IMG/VR virus record: IMGVR_UViG_3300042147_000020
Coordinates: 1 to 64,000 of that record
Source: a virus
Direction: 5' to 3' (one strand)
DNA: 64,000 nt
Of the stretch, positions 1 to 7,987 are shown in pieces. How positions within the stretch are numbered: the stretch's first letter is position 1; every line of letters starts with the position of its first letter. The position numbers were made by a program, and so were the translations under genes. Below the pieces are notes generated by a model. That model ran no database searches. It was not told the DNA's origin and was given only the letters and a program-made list of their open reading frames with translations.

Positions 1-569
1 TGTACAGCAACGAAGTCTTCCGGCGAACCAGTCAACTTGGCCCAGTGTTCCAGAACACGACGGTACTCGTAAGCGATGGTGGCGTTGGTGACCATTTTCC
101 AGATCAGGTTCGACATCGACGTTTCGAGGTAGTTCGTGAACCAGAAGAAATCCGGGTCGGTGTTGTAGATCACGTACAGCGGCACGTTCATGTTGACACG
201 TGAGCCTTCTGGCAGACCTAGGACTTGGATCGGCAGGTAGCCCAGATCGTGTAGACGTTCCATGCCATCGGTAGGAACTTTACCGACACCCATGTAGTTG
301 TCCATGCGACGCTTGTAACGACGGATCACAGCTTCTTTAGGCTGGGAGAAGAACGACTTGTCCCACAGCTCTTTCAGCTCTTGTAGGATGCCCTGTAGAC
401 CGAACCAAGCAACCTTGTGGTCCCAGAACTTGGACGCCGACACCGACTTCAGGAACAAACGATCAGCACGAGCTGTCAGGTTCCCGTAAGTGTAGTTGGT
501 GTGCAGAGGGAACATCTGACGGTGTGGGATTTTGTAACCGTCAGCAACGTGAGGGGCGAACAGGTTCAT
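1..569 (-). CDS. NAMPT-like phosphoribosyltransferase, N-terminal part (probable Namat of NARP1)
   Basis: Only the first 189 residues are present; the gene runs off the left edge. The start is an ATG whose ATGA overlaps the stop of the upstream PRPP-synthetase-like gene, so the two are translationally coupled. The N-terminus carries the family signature (ADGYKIPHRQMFP, compare DSYK-x-x-H-x-x-x-YP of nicotinamide phosphoribosyltransferases), followed by a FWFTNYLETSMSNLIW segment typical of the family. NAMPT joins nicotinamide to PRPP to make NMN. In the NARP1 phage pathway, a NAMPT homologue (Namat) instead joins nicotinamide to ADP-ribose pyrophosphate, giving NAD+ directly. Neighbour and coupling favour the NARP1 role; substrate choice cannot be read from the visible part. 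Confidence 0.85.
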   Translation of the reverse strand, partial: MNLFAPHVADGYKIPHRQMFPLHTNYTYGNLTARADRLFLKSVSASKFWDHKVAWFGLQGILQELKELWDKSFFSQPKEAVIRRYKRRMDNYMGVGKVPTDGMERLHDLGYLPIQVLGLPEGSRVNMNVPLYVIYNTDPDFFWFTNYLETSMSNLIWKMVTNATIAYEYRRVLEHWAKLTGSPEDFVAV

Positions 570-1495
570 GCAAAAATTCCTTGTACGGAGTGCCAGTAGA
601 TTGCTTGATCAGTAACGCCATCAGGACGTTGGCTGTATTGCGCTTCAGGGTGCCACGAGTTGGTGGTCTCGATGCGGCTGTAGTGACGCTTCAGCTCATC
701 GTAACCTTTGGTGAACAGGCCGTGCGTAACCCACAGTTCCAGAGTGTACGCAGGTTTCGCCGTCAGTGGATCACCGAGGCCGAGAATTGGGTCGAGCTTC
801 TCACGCAGAGCCTTCGCCAGTTCCACGAAGGTGTAACCGCCGTCACAGATGTCGTCGACTACCAACCAGTTCATGTCTGCACGCGGTTCGAAGTTGAAGT
901 CCACGCGAGTACCAGTGATCTTGCCGGTAGCAGTGTCACGGTCTTTAAAGCCACAGACCACGTGAGGACAGCCAACCATGCGAGCCAGCTCGAGGGTCTT
1001 CTTCATAGCGCCAGCATCGGGAGCTACGAGTACGGTGTTGGTCCACGCACCAGTGTTCGCTTCGTTACGACGAGTCATGGCCTTCGCCACCACTTGTGGG
1101 AGCGAGATGTGACGAACACGATCCAACAGCGCCAGACCGGTGTCACTGTGAACGTCCAGCACCGACACGGTAGCGTATTGCTGGGAGTTGATCAGGTCAC
1201 AGAACGGCTTGATGGTCAGCGACTCACCGGGACGCGGTACACGGTCTTGACGAGCGTACGGTAAGTACGGCATCCATAGGTGAATCTGGATGGCCGGGTT
1301 CAGACGACGGATGGCGTCAGTGACCATCAACAGGTCCATGATGTCCGTGCCGTTCTTCAGGTGTGCGGTCAGGTTGACAGCAGTCCATGTAGCGACGGTA
1401 GGGTCGACGTATGGGTGCACTTCACCACCCGGCAACACTTTGGAGTCAGCAGGAAACGAGACAGACGTGTTCCCACGGTTGCTAATCAGAATCAT
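566..1495 (-). CDS. PRPP synthetase-like kinase (probable Adps of NARP1)
   Basis: Protein of 309 residues, close to the usual 310-320 for ribose-phosphate pyrophosphokinase. Family motifs are visible: YARQDR at 80-85, DVHS at 114-117 (normally DLHA), and the PRPP-type loop VVDDICDGGYTF at 212-223. A longer upstream frame exists, but the ATG used here has an AGGAAG ribosome site and fits the family N-terminus. Classical Prs makes PRPP from ribose-5-phosphate. In NARP1, the Prs homologue (Adps) pyrophosphorylates ADP-ribose for the next enzyme. Its overlap with the NAMPT-like gene supports the two-enzyme pathway; ordinary Prs feeding NMN synthesis is the alternative. Confidence 0.85.
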   Translation of the reverse strand: MILISNRGNTSVSFPADSKVLPGGEVHPYVDPTVATWTAVNLTAHLKNGTDIMDLLMVTDAIRRLNPAIQIHLWMPYLPYARQDRVPRPGESLTIKPFCDLINSQQYATVSVLDVHSDTGLALLDRVRHISLPQVVAKAMTRRNEANTGAWTNTVLVAPDAGAMKKTLELARMVGCPHVVCGFKDRDTATGKITGTRVDFNFEPRADMNWLVVDDICDGGYTFVELAKALREKLDPILGLGDPLTAKPAYTLELWVTHGLFTKGYDELKRHYSRIETTNSWHPEAQYSQRPDGVTDQAIYWHSVQGIFA

Positions 1496-1557
1496 TGGAA
1501 CTTCCTTTTCTTTTTTTACAAAACGGGTTACTCTCACATGATCTTGAGTGTATGTAG

Positions 1558-1583
1558 AAAAAAAAACAAGGGGCCGAAGCCCC
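1558..1583 (-). terminator. Rho-independent terminator
   Basis: A GGGGC-CGAA-GCCCC hairpin is followed, reading leftward, by a long T run. It ends the unit containing the 348-residue gene just upstream and separates it from the NAD-related pair. Confidence 0.8.
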
Positions 1584-1621
1584 GAGTTTTATTCTTCGTC
1601 TGGCGAACTACCCAGTTGCTT

Positions 1622-2668
1622 TTACTGCTCGCATATTTCTACATCCAACGAACGACGGTTAAGGATGGTGGCGAGTGGGGTGTAATCGGAATCGAAAGTT
1701 ACTTCAACCCCGATAGACTCGTTCTCAACCAGAGGTACCTGCACCAAGAGCGCTTGGTACACCTGTGGAACCTGAGTCCACTCAAGATCGCCACTCGATA
1801 AACCGAGCACACACTGCATCTCACGAGAGAACGAAACGCAGTAACCACACGGCTGCCACGCGATAGGCTTGAGGGTGATAACCCCGTCCACGAAGCGCAC
1901 ACCGTATTCATCTTCCACCATGAGGAATTCATGGAGACGCACTTCGATCGGATCACGGTACTCTTTGTCCGTCAGCACCACACCTCGGAACAGCCCCGGT
2001 TTGTACTCGCGATCTTTCAAGAACGTAGCGGTGGTGTAGTGGTGGTCCCAGAATTTATCGTACTGGAAGTTGAATGCCACCTGACCGATTTGTCCGTAGG
2101 CGGCGTCTTGCTTCAGTGAAGGCAGTTCCTCCAACGTACTGCTGATGCGAAAGTCACGGAATTGCATCGACGGCACACTGTACTCCAGACTCACCAAGCC
2201 TGTGTCATTGGCTTGACTGAGCGCTATCTGGCGCTTCAGACACAACAGCTTAACCATCCCACAGGTCACTGGTACCGTGATGTAAGCCATGTCATGGTAA
2301 CCCACGGAGTCATCGCCAGCTCGCCGTTTGTTCACGTAACGGACGTACTCCGTGAACGCATGGTTCTGTACCCAGAGGGGCTTCACACAACTGTGAGCGA
2401 TCGGTTCCAGCCTGATCAAGTCCCAGTAGTACGAACGTTGAGCATGAGGTTCGACCATACGTTTGATCTTGGCCATAGGGCCGTTTCCACCCAGGACAGC
2501 ACCGAGGAAACGAGTGCGTTGGTCACCGAAGAACATCGCGGCGTGAGAAGACAACATACCCACAGCCTGAGCTACTTGCGGGACAGCCATACACTGAGTA
2601 CTGGCTGACTGAATACCGCTAACCAGTTTGTTGACGCTTTCTTCAAGAGCAGGATCGAACGGATTCAT
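1622..2668 (-). CDS. Unknown phage protein, 348 residues
   Basis: No family recognised. The protein is soluble and mixed alpha/beta, with scattered cysteines and no obvious motif. It begins at MNPFDPALEE; a TTG start 24 bases further upstream is possible, but the ATG is preferred. The start overlaps the end of the upstream membrane-protein gene, placing it last in a leftward run of overlapping genes that closes with the terminator downstream. Confidence 0.75.
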   Translation of the reverse strand: MNPFDPALEESVNKLVSGIQSASTQCMAVPQVAQAVGMLSSHAAMFFGDQRTRFLGAVLGGNGPMAKIKRMVEPHAQRSYYWDLIRLEPIAHSCVKPLWVQNHAFTEYVRYVNKRRAGDDSVGYHDMAYITVPVTCGMVKLLCLKRQIALSQANDTGLVSLEYSVPSMQFRDFRISSTLEELPSLKQDAAYGQIGQVAFNFQYDKFWDHHYTTATFLKDREYKPGLFRGVVLTDKEYRDPIEVRLHEFLMVEDEYGVRFVDGVITLKPIAWQPCGYCVSFSREMQCVLGLSSGDLEWTQVPQVYQALLVQVPLVENESIGVEVTFDSDYTPLATILNRRSLDVEICEQ

Positions 2669-2834
2669 GTAAGTACGCCCACCAATTACCAAAGGTTACG
2701 AAAGAGACCATGAAGGGGAGGCAGAGCCATCCCCAAATCGCTGGACCGAAGTGATCTACTGCTCTGATCAAACAGTAGAAGAAGCCAAGTCCACTGAGGA
2801 TCGCCAGCGTTGCGACGATCTGTAGCGCTAGCAT
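2643..2834 (-). CDS. Small membrane protein, 63 residues
   Basis: Two hydrophobic segments (about residues 3-24 and 33-53) separated by a short charged turn predict a two-pass inner-membrane protein. It overlaps the genes on both sides and is preceded by a GGTGG ribosome site. Family not recognised; this phage has several such small membrane proteins in its accessory regions. Confidence 0.7.
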   Translation of the reverse strand: MLALQIVATLAILSGLGFFYCLIRAVDHFGPAIWGWLCLPFMVSFVTFGNWWAYLHESVRSCS

Positions 2835-3553
2835 TCCACCACCGGTGAGTCACAGGTGTAGCAGTGTTCGCCGAGGTTCATGTTACCTTTCAAATCACCA
2901 GCAGCGCAGGAGGGTTCATCGAAAGGACTGAGCTTAGGGCCCTGATAATCCGCCGGATATACTGGACGCTCTTCACCACCCAGTACATCAGACATGAACT
3001 GAGTGGACTCAGCTACTGTGGACGTACCACGAGGACCGATGTCAGACATGATGTCTCGTTGTGGAGACTGCACCACAGTGATCAGGTCTTGTCGGTAACG
3101 CGTGTCGTAGTCAGGCTCACCCGGCAACACGTTCGCCATGTCAGGGTACATTACCTGAGCAACCTGCAAACCTTTACCAGCGCGTTGTTTCAGCTCAACG
3201 CAGTACTTGGTCACGGCTTCTTCCCCGTGGAGCAAACGAGTGTTACTGCGCATCACCTTGTCGGGTTCAGTCGATTTCACGATGTCAGTCCGCACTTCGT
3301 AAGACGCTACCTTCTCACGCAACCAAGCGTTAGCCTGGTTCTTGAGGATCGCACCCATGACGCTGTTGGGGATGGGTCCACAGATAAACAATTCTGGGAG
3401 TCCCTTGTGTGACAGGCCGACGGTGTACGAGTAGTTCACCGGGTTAGCACCAAACACGGGTGGTGGATTGACCGACAGGATAGCAAAGCCATTCGAGGCG
3501 ATCGAACGTTTGATGTGACGCTTGAGTTGTTTACGGTTGTCAGCAACTTTCAT
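2828..3553 (-). CDS. DUF4262-family protein
   Basis: Protein of 241 residues. The N-terminal half has the DUF4262 pattern: NYSYTVGLSHKGLPELFICG near residues 40-60, then a VAQVMYPDMANVLPGE segment in the middle. The family is common in bacteria and phages and has no established biochemical function. The last 70 residues are outside the domain and contain three closely spaced cysteines near the C-terminus (C-x-x-C...C). A second protein with the same signature lies at 46.5-47.5 kb, so the phage carries two divergent copies. Confidence 0.8.
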   Translation of the reverse strand: MKVADNRKQLKRHIKRSIASNGFAILSVNPPPVFGANPVNYSYTVGLSHKGLPELFICGPIPNSVMGAILKNQANAWLREKVASYEVRTDIVKSTEPDKVMRSNTRLLHGEEAVTKYCVELKQRAGKGLQVAQVMYPDMANVLPGEPDYDTRYRQDLITVVQSPQRDIMSDIGPRGTSTVAESTQFMSDVLGGEERPVYPADYQGPKLSPFDEPSCAAGDLKGNMNLGEHCYTCDSPVVEC

Positions 3554-3568
3554 TTTAAGCTCCTTAGC

Positions 3569-4030
3569 TTACAGGCGGTATTCGATTGGACCCGTGCCTT
3601 TTGGCAGAGGTTTGATGCGGGTACGGCGACGAGGCTTCTTCACGGCCTCAGGTACGTACATGAACAGGGCTGGCGCAGAGAAATCAGGTAGCCCTTTACG
3701 GACTTGAACCAGTATCGCCATCATCGGGACTTTGGGTGGATTAGACCAATCCATCTCGATGGTGTTTCCGTCACTCCAGCGGATGGTAGAGTCATGGTGC
3801 CGGGCGGCGAACTGAGTGATACCGATGTCTTTGATCTCGCGCTTGATGTCGGTAGCCTTGCCCTTGATCGTGACGTGGTAATAGTAGTTGTCCAGATCCG
3901 TCCCTGAGGCAATTTCAAAGTACGTCAGGTTTGGGTTGACCGGTGCAGTCAGGAGGAAACAACGAGTACCCCCGAATGCCGCAGAACGGTTAGTGGAGTA
4001 CTCTTTCAGTTGTCGAACGATCAAACTCAT
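3569..4030 (-). CDS. Unknown phage protein, 153 residues
   Basis: Not recognised. The C-terminal 25 residues are strongly basic (KKPRRRTRIK), which may bind nucleic acid. The ATG overlaps the stop of the upstream gene by four bases, so the two are likely co-translated. Confidence 0.7.
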   Translation of the reverse strand: MSLIVRQLKEYSTNRSAAFGGTRCFLLTAPVNPNLTYFEIASGTDLDNYYYHVTIKGKATDIKREIKDIGITQFAARHHDSTIRWSDGNTIEMDWSNPPKVPMMAILVQVRKGLPDFSAPALFMYVPEAVKKPRRRTRIKPLPKGTGPIEYRL

Positions 4031-4434
4031 ACAGCAACTTCCTTAGGTGCGTAGTGGTTGAGGATCACACGGCACTCTGCTTCGGTTGGTGGACGTGGGG
4101 GAGTGTTCTCGAACATCAACCAGATTGCTTCCGTACGACCACGGGATTTGTACCAACCCACCCACAGGCAAACGGGTTGGGAAACCATGTGTCCTTTTTC
4201 GTTCCTCGGAAGTACGTCGATGTCGAGCAGGCTGATCGTAGCGAAGTGTTGGTTCTCTTCGCACTGGTGATTGATACGACGGTTGTCCTCCATTTCAGCC
4301 AGATCACGGATCTCGTTGCAGGTAGCGCAGTTCCAGTTCTCACCGGAGAAAGGGCCCTTCAAGAAACCACACTTCGGGTCAGCCCCGTTCCACGTTTTAC
4401 CACGGGCTAGACAGGCTTGGCATTCAGTAGTCAT
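4027..4434 (-). CDS. Cysteine-rich, probably zinc-binding protein, 135 residues
   Basis: The N-terminal 60 residues hold C-x-x-C at 6-9, a lone Cys at 22, C-x-x-C at 36-39 and a further Cys/His group near 56-58, an arrangement suggesting one or two small zinc sites. The C-terminal part is a beta-rich region with no recognised signature. The start codon shares a base with the stop of the SLOG-like gene upstream (TAATG), indicating coupling. Confidence 0.7.
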   Translation of the reverse strand: MTTECQACLARGKTWNGADPKCGFLKGPFSGENWNCATCNEIRDLAEMEDNRRINHQCEENQHFATISLLDIDVLPRNEKGHMVSQPVCLWVGWYKSRGRTEAIWLMFENTPPRPPTEAECRVILNHYAPKEVAV

Positions 4435-5033
4435 TACGCAGCTCTCTTGAGTTCGTTCCCACGGTGGTCAAGGAATTTGGTTGCACGCTCCATACCCTCC
4501 TCCGTGTAGAGATTAATTCGATTCTTAACGCCACACTTGATGGCGAGTTGTAGTGCGGTGTTCGTACCACCTTTGACTTTCTCAGTCTTACCCACGGGTT
4601 TGCCCCAGTAGACAATCGAGCGAACAGGATCAGTAAGACACGCCCCCATGATCTGGAATACGTTTCGAGTGTGCATCGCAATGCCACCACGACCCATACC
4701 TTCCCAACTCCCGCGAGCTTCCAGCGCAATACTGTTAGCAGTTTCCCATGTTGCGAACTTGCTCGCATCGAAGAAGTAGTTCTTTGGATCATGGTAACGG
4801 TTACGTACGCCGTTCCAAGCCAAATAAATACGGGCACCCAACGTGTGGAAGTGAGGAGAGAGTAACGCCCCCTCGTAAAAGGCGGTGTCAGCTCCCTCAG
4901 CGTCGCCAGAGGAGAGTGCGAACCCTTGGGCATACAAAGCCACACTGATTCGCCGCATAAGCTCCAAGATCTCCTCAGGCGTTTCTCGACTACCTACCCC
5001 AGCGTACCAACCTTTGAATGGAATCGGCAACAT
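4434..5033 (-). CDS. SLOG/DprA-like Rossmann-fold nucleotide-binding protein
   Basis: The 199-residue protein opens with the SLOG hallmark: YAGVGSRETPEEIL near residue 10, then FALSSGDAEGADTAFYEGA about 30 residues later. This matches the GSR...SGxAxGaD pattern of the DprA/YspA/LOG superfamily. A further KGGTNTALQLA segment lies in the C-terminal third. Such folds bind nucleotides or nucleotide-derived ligands; a DNA-recombination role like DprA is possible but there is no extra DNA-binding domain. It is flanked by overlapping unknown genes. Confidence 0.75.
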   Translation of the reverse strand: MLPIPFKGWYAGVGSRETPEEILELMRRISVALYAQGFALSSGDAEGADTAFYEGALLSPHFHTLGARIYLAWNGVRNRYHDPKNYFFDASKFATWETANSIALEARGSWEGMGRGGIAMHTRNVFQIMGACLTDPVRSIVYWGKPVGKTEKVKGGTNTALQLAIKCGVKNRINLYTEEGMERATKFLDHRGNELKRAA

Positions 5034-5045
5034 AAGTCCGGTACC

Positions 5046-5378
5046 TCACCCATTGAAAGACAGGTACCACTCGTCGACCGACAGATCCGGCAAAGGACCT
5101 CGCACCTTAAAGGAAGTGACCTTCATTTGGTCGCCGTTCAAGTCGCGGGTGTAAACCATAGAACCAACCAGTTCAGTGGTACTACGATCCACACGACCAA
5201 AACCCACACCTACCCGAGTGTGATCAACCAAGTTGAAGTCTGGGTGGGTCTGGAGGTGGTTGACCAGTAACGCGAACGTATCAAAGCCAACACGTTCTAC
5301 GTTACTGGCTACTGGGACCTCTACCCCTTGCTGGTCTATATAGACGAGTTCAAAGGGGGCAAGTTGGCTAGGGAGCAT
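5046..5378 (-). CDS. Unknown phage protein, 110 residues
   Basis: No family recognised; predicted soluble and beta-rich. A GAGG ribosome site precedes the ATG. Its first 43 bases overlap the 3' end of the acidic upstream gene in another frame. Confidence 0.65.
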   Translation of the reverse strand: MLPSQLAPFELVYIDQQGVEVPVASNVERVGFDTFALLVNHLQTHPDFNLVDHTRVGVGFGRVDRSTTELVGSMVYTRDLNGDQMKVTSFKVRGPLPDLSVDEWYLSFNG

Positions 5379-5770
5379 ATCGGTTCCTCGTCTCCGTCCA
5401 ACTCAAGTTGAACAAAGAGGTTGTTGTTGATGATTTGGAAATGGTTCATCGTGTAGACGTACCACTCTGCCTTCTTGAGAATTGGCGCTAGGTACGGATA
5501 CATAGCGTTATAGAGTAGCCAGATAAATTCGTAGAACTCTTGGGACTTCAAGTCCTCAAGGTAATTACAATCTTCTTCCTCATCTTCATTCTCGATCAAC
5601 ATATCCAAATACATGTGGAACAGGTGTCCAACAACCTCTCGTTCTTTGTATTCCTTGTCTTGAAGCATGAAACTGGCGACAAAGTCTACGCAGTAGTACA
5701 TGTGTTTCTCGACACGCCCAGACGCATTGCGATAAATGTGACCGAGTGGTATCAATAGGTTCTGTTCCAC
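5336..5770 (-). CDS. Unknown acidic phage protein, 144 residues
   Basis: GTG start supported by a strong AGGAGG ribosome site four bases upstream. The middle of the protein has an acidic patch (ENEDEEED) within an otherwise aromatic-rich helical sequence. Function unknown. Confidence 0.7.
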   Translation of the reverse strand: MEQNLLIPLGHIYRNASGRVEKHMYYCVDFVASFMLQDKEYKEREVVGHLFHMYLDMLIENEDEEEDCNYLEDLKSQEFYEFIWLLYNAMYPYLAPILKKAEWYVYTMNHFQIINNNLFVQLELDGDEEPICSLANLPPLNSSI

Positions 5771-5778
5771 GGTGCCTC

Positions 5779-6009
5779 CTAGAACGGATAGATCTTAAAC
5801 GTCCAGAGGGCGACCGCCAGCATCTGACCGAGGAAAAGAAAACACAGTCCTTGCCAGACCATCCATTTCTCGATACGACCTTCCCACGAGATCCGTAGCG
5901 CATGTGCCCAGTCCCGAGGACGCAGTCCCAACCAACGCACGCAGATATACAACAAAGCCAAAGCCCAGATGACCAGACCCAACACCAACCCAGCTATGAA
6001 TACATTCAT
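5779..6009 (-). CDS. Two-pass membrane protein, 76 residues
   Basis: Two long hydrophobic stretches (about 4-26 and 49-70) flank a basic loop with several Arg and Trp residues. An AAGGAAG ribosome site precedes the ATG. It is the last of a run of three membrane-protein genes in this stretch. Confidence 0.7.
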   Translation of the reverse strand: MNVFIAGLVLGLVIWALALLYICVRWLGLRPRDWAHALRISWEGRIEKWMVWQGLCFLFLGQMLAVALWTFKIYPF

Positions 6010-6032
6010 AATCTTGCTTCCTTAAGCCAGAG

Positions 6033-6061
6033 GGTATAAAAGGCTCTCCCGAAGGAGAGCC
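6033..6061 (-). terminator. Rho-independent terminator
   Basis: A GGCTCTCC-CGAA-GGAGAGCC hairpin is followed leftward by TTTTATACC. It ends the two-gene membrane-protein unit just upstream. Confidence 0.8.
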
Positions 6062-6067
6062 TCAGTT

Positions 6068-6532
6068 TCAACCGTACACGCCTTGCACGGCCAACCACGT
6101 GGTCAGCACAGCACTAATCACAACGATCGCAAAGGAGATCTTCTGATCAGCCGCACGATGTACGTTGCCTTTTGTCCGGGTGAGTTTCCAGACGTTGTTC
6201 CACTTCTTGACATCCGTCCCCACTTCACTCATCGCCCACAATACGCGGTAGACCGTGAAGGTAAAGAAGAACATCCCAACACCCCAGAACACTGCCGCAC
6301 GAGCCACACCACCAGACCCGACACCCCAGTTAGCCAGACTGCCCACAACACTCAGCGTGATGACGAACGCCACCATGTACCAGAGTGGAGTGTCTTTGGA
6401 TACTACGACGAACACCATCGTTGGGATGTAGCTTTTGAAGTTGAACTTGTGGGTCATGAACATCGCTACGAACAACAACGCCACCGAGATCCCAATGCCC
6501 ACCACCAAACCTGTTAAGATTGCATTAAACAT
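6068..6532 (-). CDS. Polytopic membrane protein, 154 residues
   Basis: Four hydrophobic segments (about 5-28, 50-68, 76-96 and 130-150) predict an inner-membrane protein with a basic loop before the last helix. Overlaps the preceding small membrane-protein gene. Family not recognised; a role in lysis control or superinfection exclusion is only a guess. Confidence 0.7.
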   Translation of the reverse strand: MFNAILTGLVVGIGISVALLFVAMFMTHKFNFKSYIPTMVFVVVSKDTPLWYMVAFVITLSVVGSLANWGVGSGGVARAAVFWGVGMFFFTFTVYRVLWAMSEVGTDVKKWNNVWKLTRTKGNVHRAADQKISFAIVVISAVLTTWLAVQGVYG

Positions 6533-6770
6533 TGTGTAGCTTCCCCAGTGCGTAAAGAATCAACACAATGAAAGCAGCGATCAGCGCTGCGTTGATCACC
6601 ATGTGCCAAAAGTCATCGCGAGTCTTGCTGTCGCGGAACGCTACGAAGAACGCAGCTTCGGGCCACTGCCAGATCTTCCAGCGACTATTAATGTAGCCAA
6701 TGTGGATGAACAGACACACCAACAGTAGCACCCAGATTGCCAGAAACGGTTTCAGATACATCCAGTACAT
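6525..6770 (-). CDS. Small membrane protein, 81 residues
   Basis: Hydrophobic segments near residues 7-26 and 55-74 with a basic linker. An ATG two codons inside the open frame is preferred because a GGGGTG ribosome site sits at suitable distance. Co-translated with the four-pass protein that follows. Confidence 0.65.
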   Translation of the reverse strand: MYWMYLKPFLAIWVLLLVCLFIHIGYINSRWKIWQWPEAAFFVAFRDSKTRDDFWHMVINAALIAAFIVLILYALGKLHNV

Positions 6771-6785
6771 CACATCACCCCTTTG

Positions 6786-7676
6786 TTAACGATTGCCAAT
6801 GTTGTCGCCCGGTTCTTCGTCTTCGTCTTCGAAGGCTACTTCGTCGTACTCTAAGTCGACTTCCTGTGTAGTGTTTTTGTCAAGCATTGCTGCAACGTGT
6901 AGATGTCGATACAGTCTCGGTAAGAACCGCGCATGACGGTAGATCACTTGACCATCAATGTAACGACGGAAGTTCCACGTGAAGAGATACATCGCTAGGC
7001 GACGGATAGACTTGAGTCCTGGTTCAGAGAAGTCAAACTGTTCCATCGTGTTCAGACGACTTACCTTACGCCAGAATTCTTCAAAGCTGTAGTGGTATTG
7101 AATCCACTCCATCTTGTCCTGCGGGTAAGCATCAACAGCGAGTTGCAGATACTCGTCGGTGTGTACCTTGAGCATGCCTTCGATCAGGTGTAAGTACTGG
7201 GTCTTCTCTTCAAAGAAGTAACGCATCCCAAACTCAGCACCCATCATCCCGTAGTTACCTTCGCCCGTGCGGGCTAACGGGTTGCTTTGTCTCTTACGTT
7301 CCTTCATCCACTGTTGGTCTTCCATCAACTTCTGATGTTGTCGCTGTTGGAAGACTTTCTCTTTATAGATCTTCTCATCTTTAAGCGACTTTAGGAAACC
7401 CTTGTAAGTCGGATACTCCATACGTTGAGCCACTAACAACTGTGCCATATCGAGCGGTACGCCAAGGTCCTGAAACAGATGCGTGATGACCCGTTGAGTG
7501 AACAGGATGGAGACGTACGACTTGTCGTCCAACTGTTCCAACCCCAACTCTACAGCGATGAAGTCCACTGCGTCAGGTAACACCGGGGCTAACTTCGCCC
7601 GTTGTGCTGGTGTCAGTGCTACACCACGGCGACCGTAACAGTAGATTCTTTTTGGCTTCTTAGTTGGCTCTGTCAT
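6786..7676 (-). CDS. Unknown phage protein with acidic tail, 296 residues
   Basis: The ATG at MTEPTKKPKRI is chosen because it has a GAGG ribosome site and the upstream frame crosses a hairpin. The protein is helical and rich in Tyr, Phe and Gln, with a charged coiled segment (KEKVFQQRQHQKL) near the middle and a highly acidic tail (EDEDEE). No family recognised. Confidence 0.75.
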   Translation of the reverse strand: MTEPTKKPKRIYCYGRRGVALTPAQRAKLAPVLPDAVDFIAVELGLEQLDDKSYVSILFTQRVITHLFQDLGVPLDMAQLLVAQRMEYPTYKGFLKSLKDEKIYKEKVFQQRQHQKLMEDQQWMKERKRQSNPLARTGEGNYGMMGAEFGMRYFFEEKTQYLHLIEGMLKVHTDEYLQLAVDAYPQDKMEWIQYHYSFEEFWRKVSRLNTMEQFDFSEPGLKSIRRLAMYLFTWNFRRYIDGQVIYRHARFLPRLYRHLHVAAMLDKNTTQEVDLEYDEVAFEDEDEEPGDNIGNR

Positions 7677-7713
7677 CAGAGTACCTCTAGTTAGTAATGA
7701 TCGTGTGTAGGAC

Positions 7714-7731
7714 GGGGCTCCGAGAAGCCCC
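7714..7731 (-). terminator. Possible weak terminator hairpin
   Basis: GGGGCT-CCGAGA-AGCCCC hairpin just beyond the end of the 82-residue gene. No T run follows, so termination is uncertain. Confidence 0.35.
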
Positions 7732-7737
7732 TGTGTT

Positions 7738-7986
7738 TCAGTAACCCCGATAAGGTCGAGGTACTTCGTGTTGCGTTGGTTCTGGACCCCAATCTTCACG
7801 AGGAGGATCGGGAATACCTTTAGCCCGGCGTGCGTTACGGATACGATCAGAACGAGCAGCATGGTAACCGCTCAGATACGATTCCTTTACGGCACGCTTG
7901 ACCGTCTTACGGATTGGCAGACCACCCATCCCGTCCTTACAACCCAGTTCGAATGCTGCCGACTTACGCTGCGTTGTTTTAGACAT
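7738..7986 (-). CDS. Small basic protein, 82 residues
   Basis: Basic N-terminal two-thirds (many Arg/Lys) followed by a Pro-rich tail. Good GAGG ribosome site. The start lies one base from the end of the dCTP deaminase gene, so it is probably in the same unit. Unknown function; nucleic-acid binding is plausible from charge only. Confidence 0.65.
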   Translation of the reverse strand: MSKTTQRKSAAFELGCKDGMGGLPIRKTVKRAVKESYLSGYHAARSDRIRNARRAKGIPDPPREDWGPEPTQHEVPRPYRGY

Positions 7987-7987
7987 G

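Noticed and set aside
1527-1556. CTCAAGATCATGTG, resembling part of the early promoter upstream element before the NAD gene pair
   Set aside because: Only a few bases match, and no TATATTAC core is present; a promoter is expected here but this match is too weak to list.
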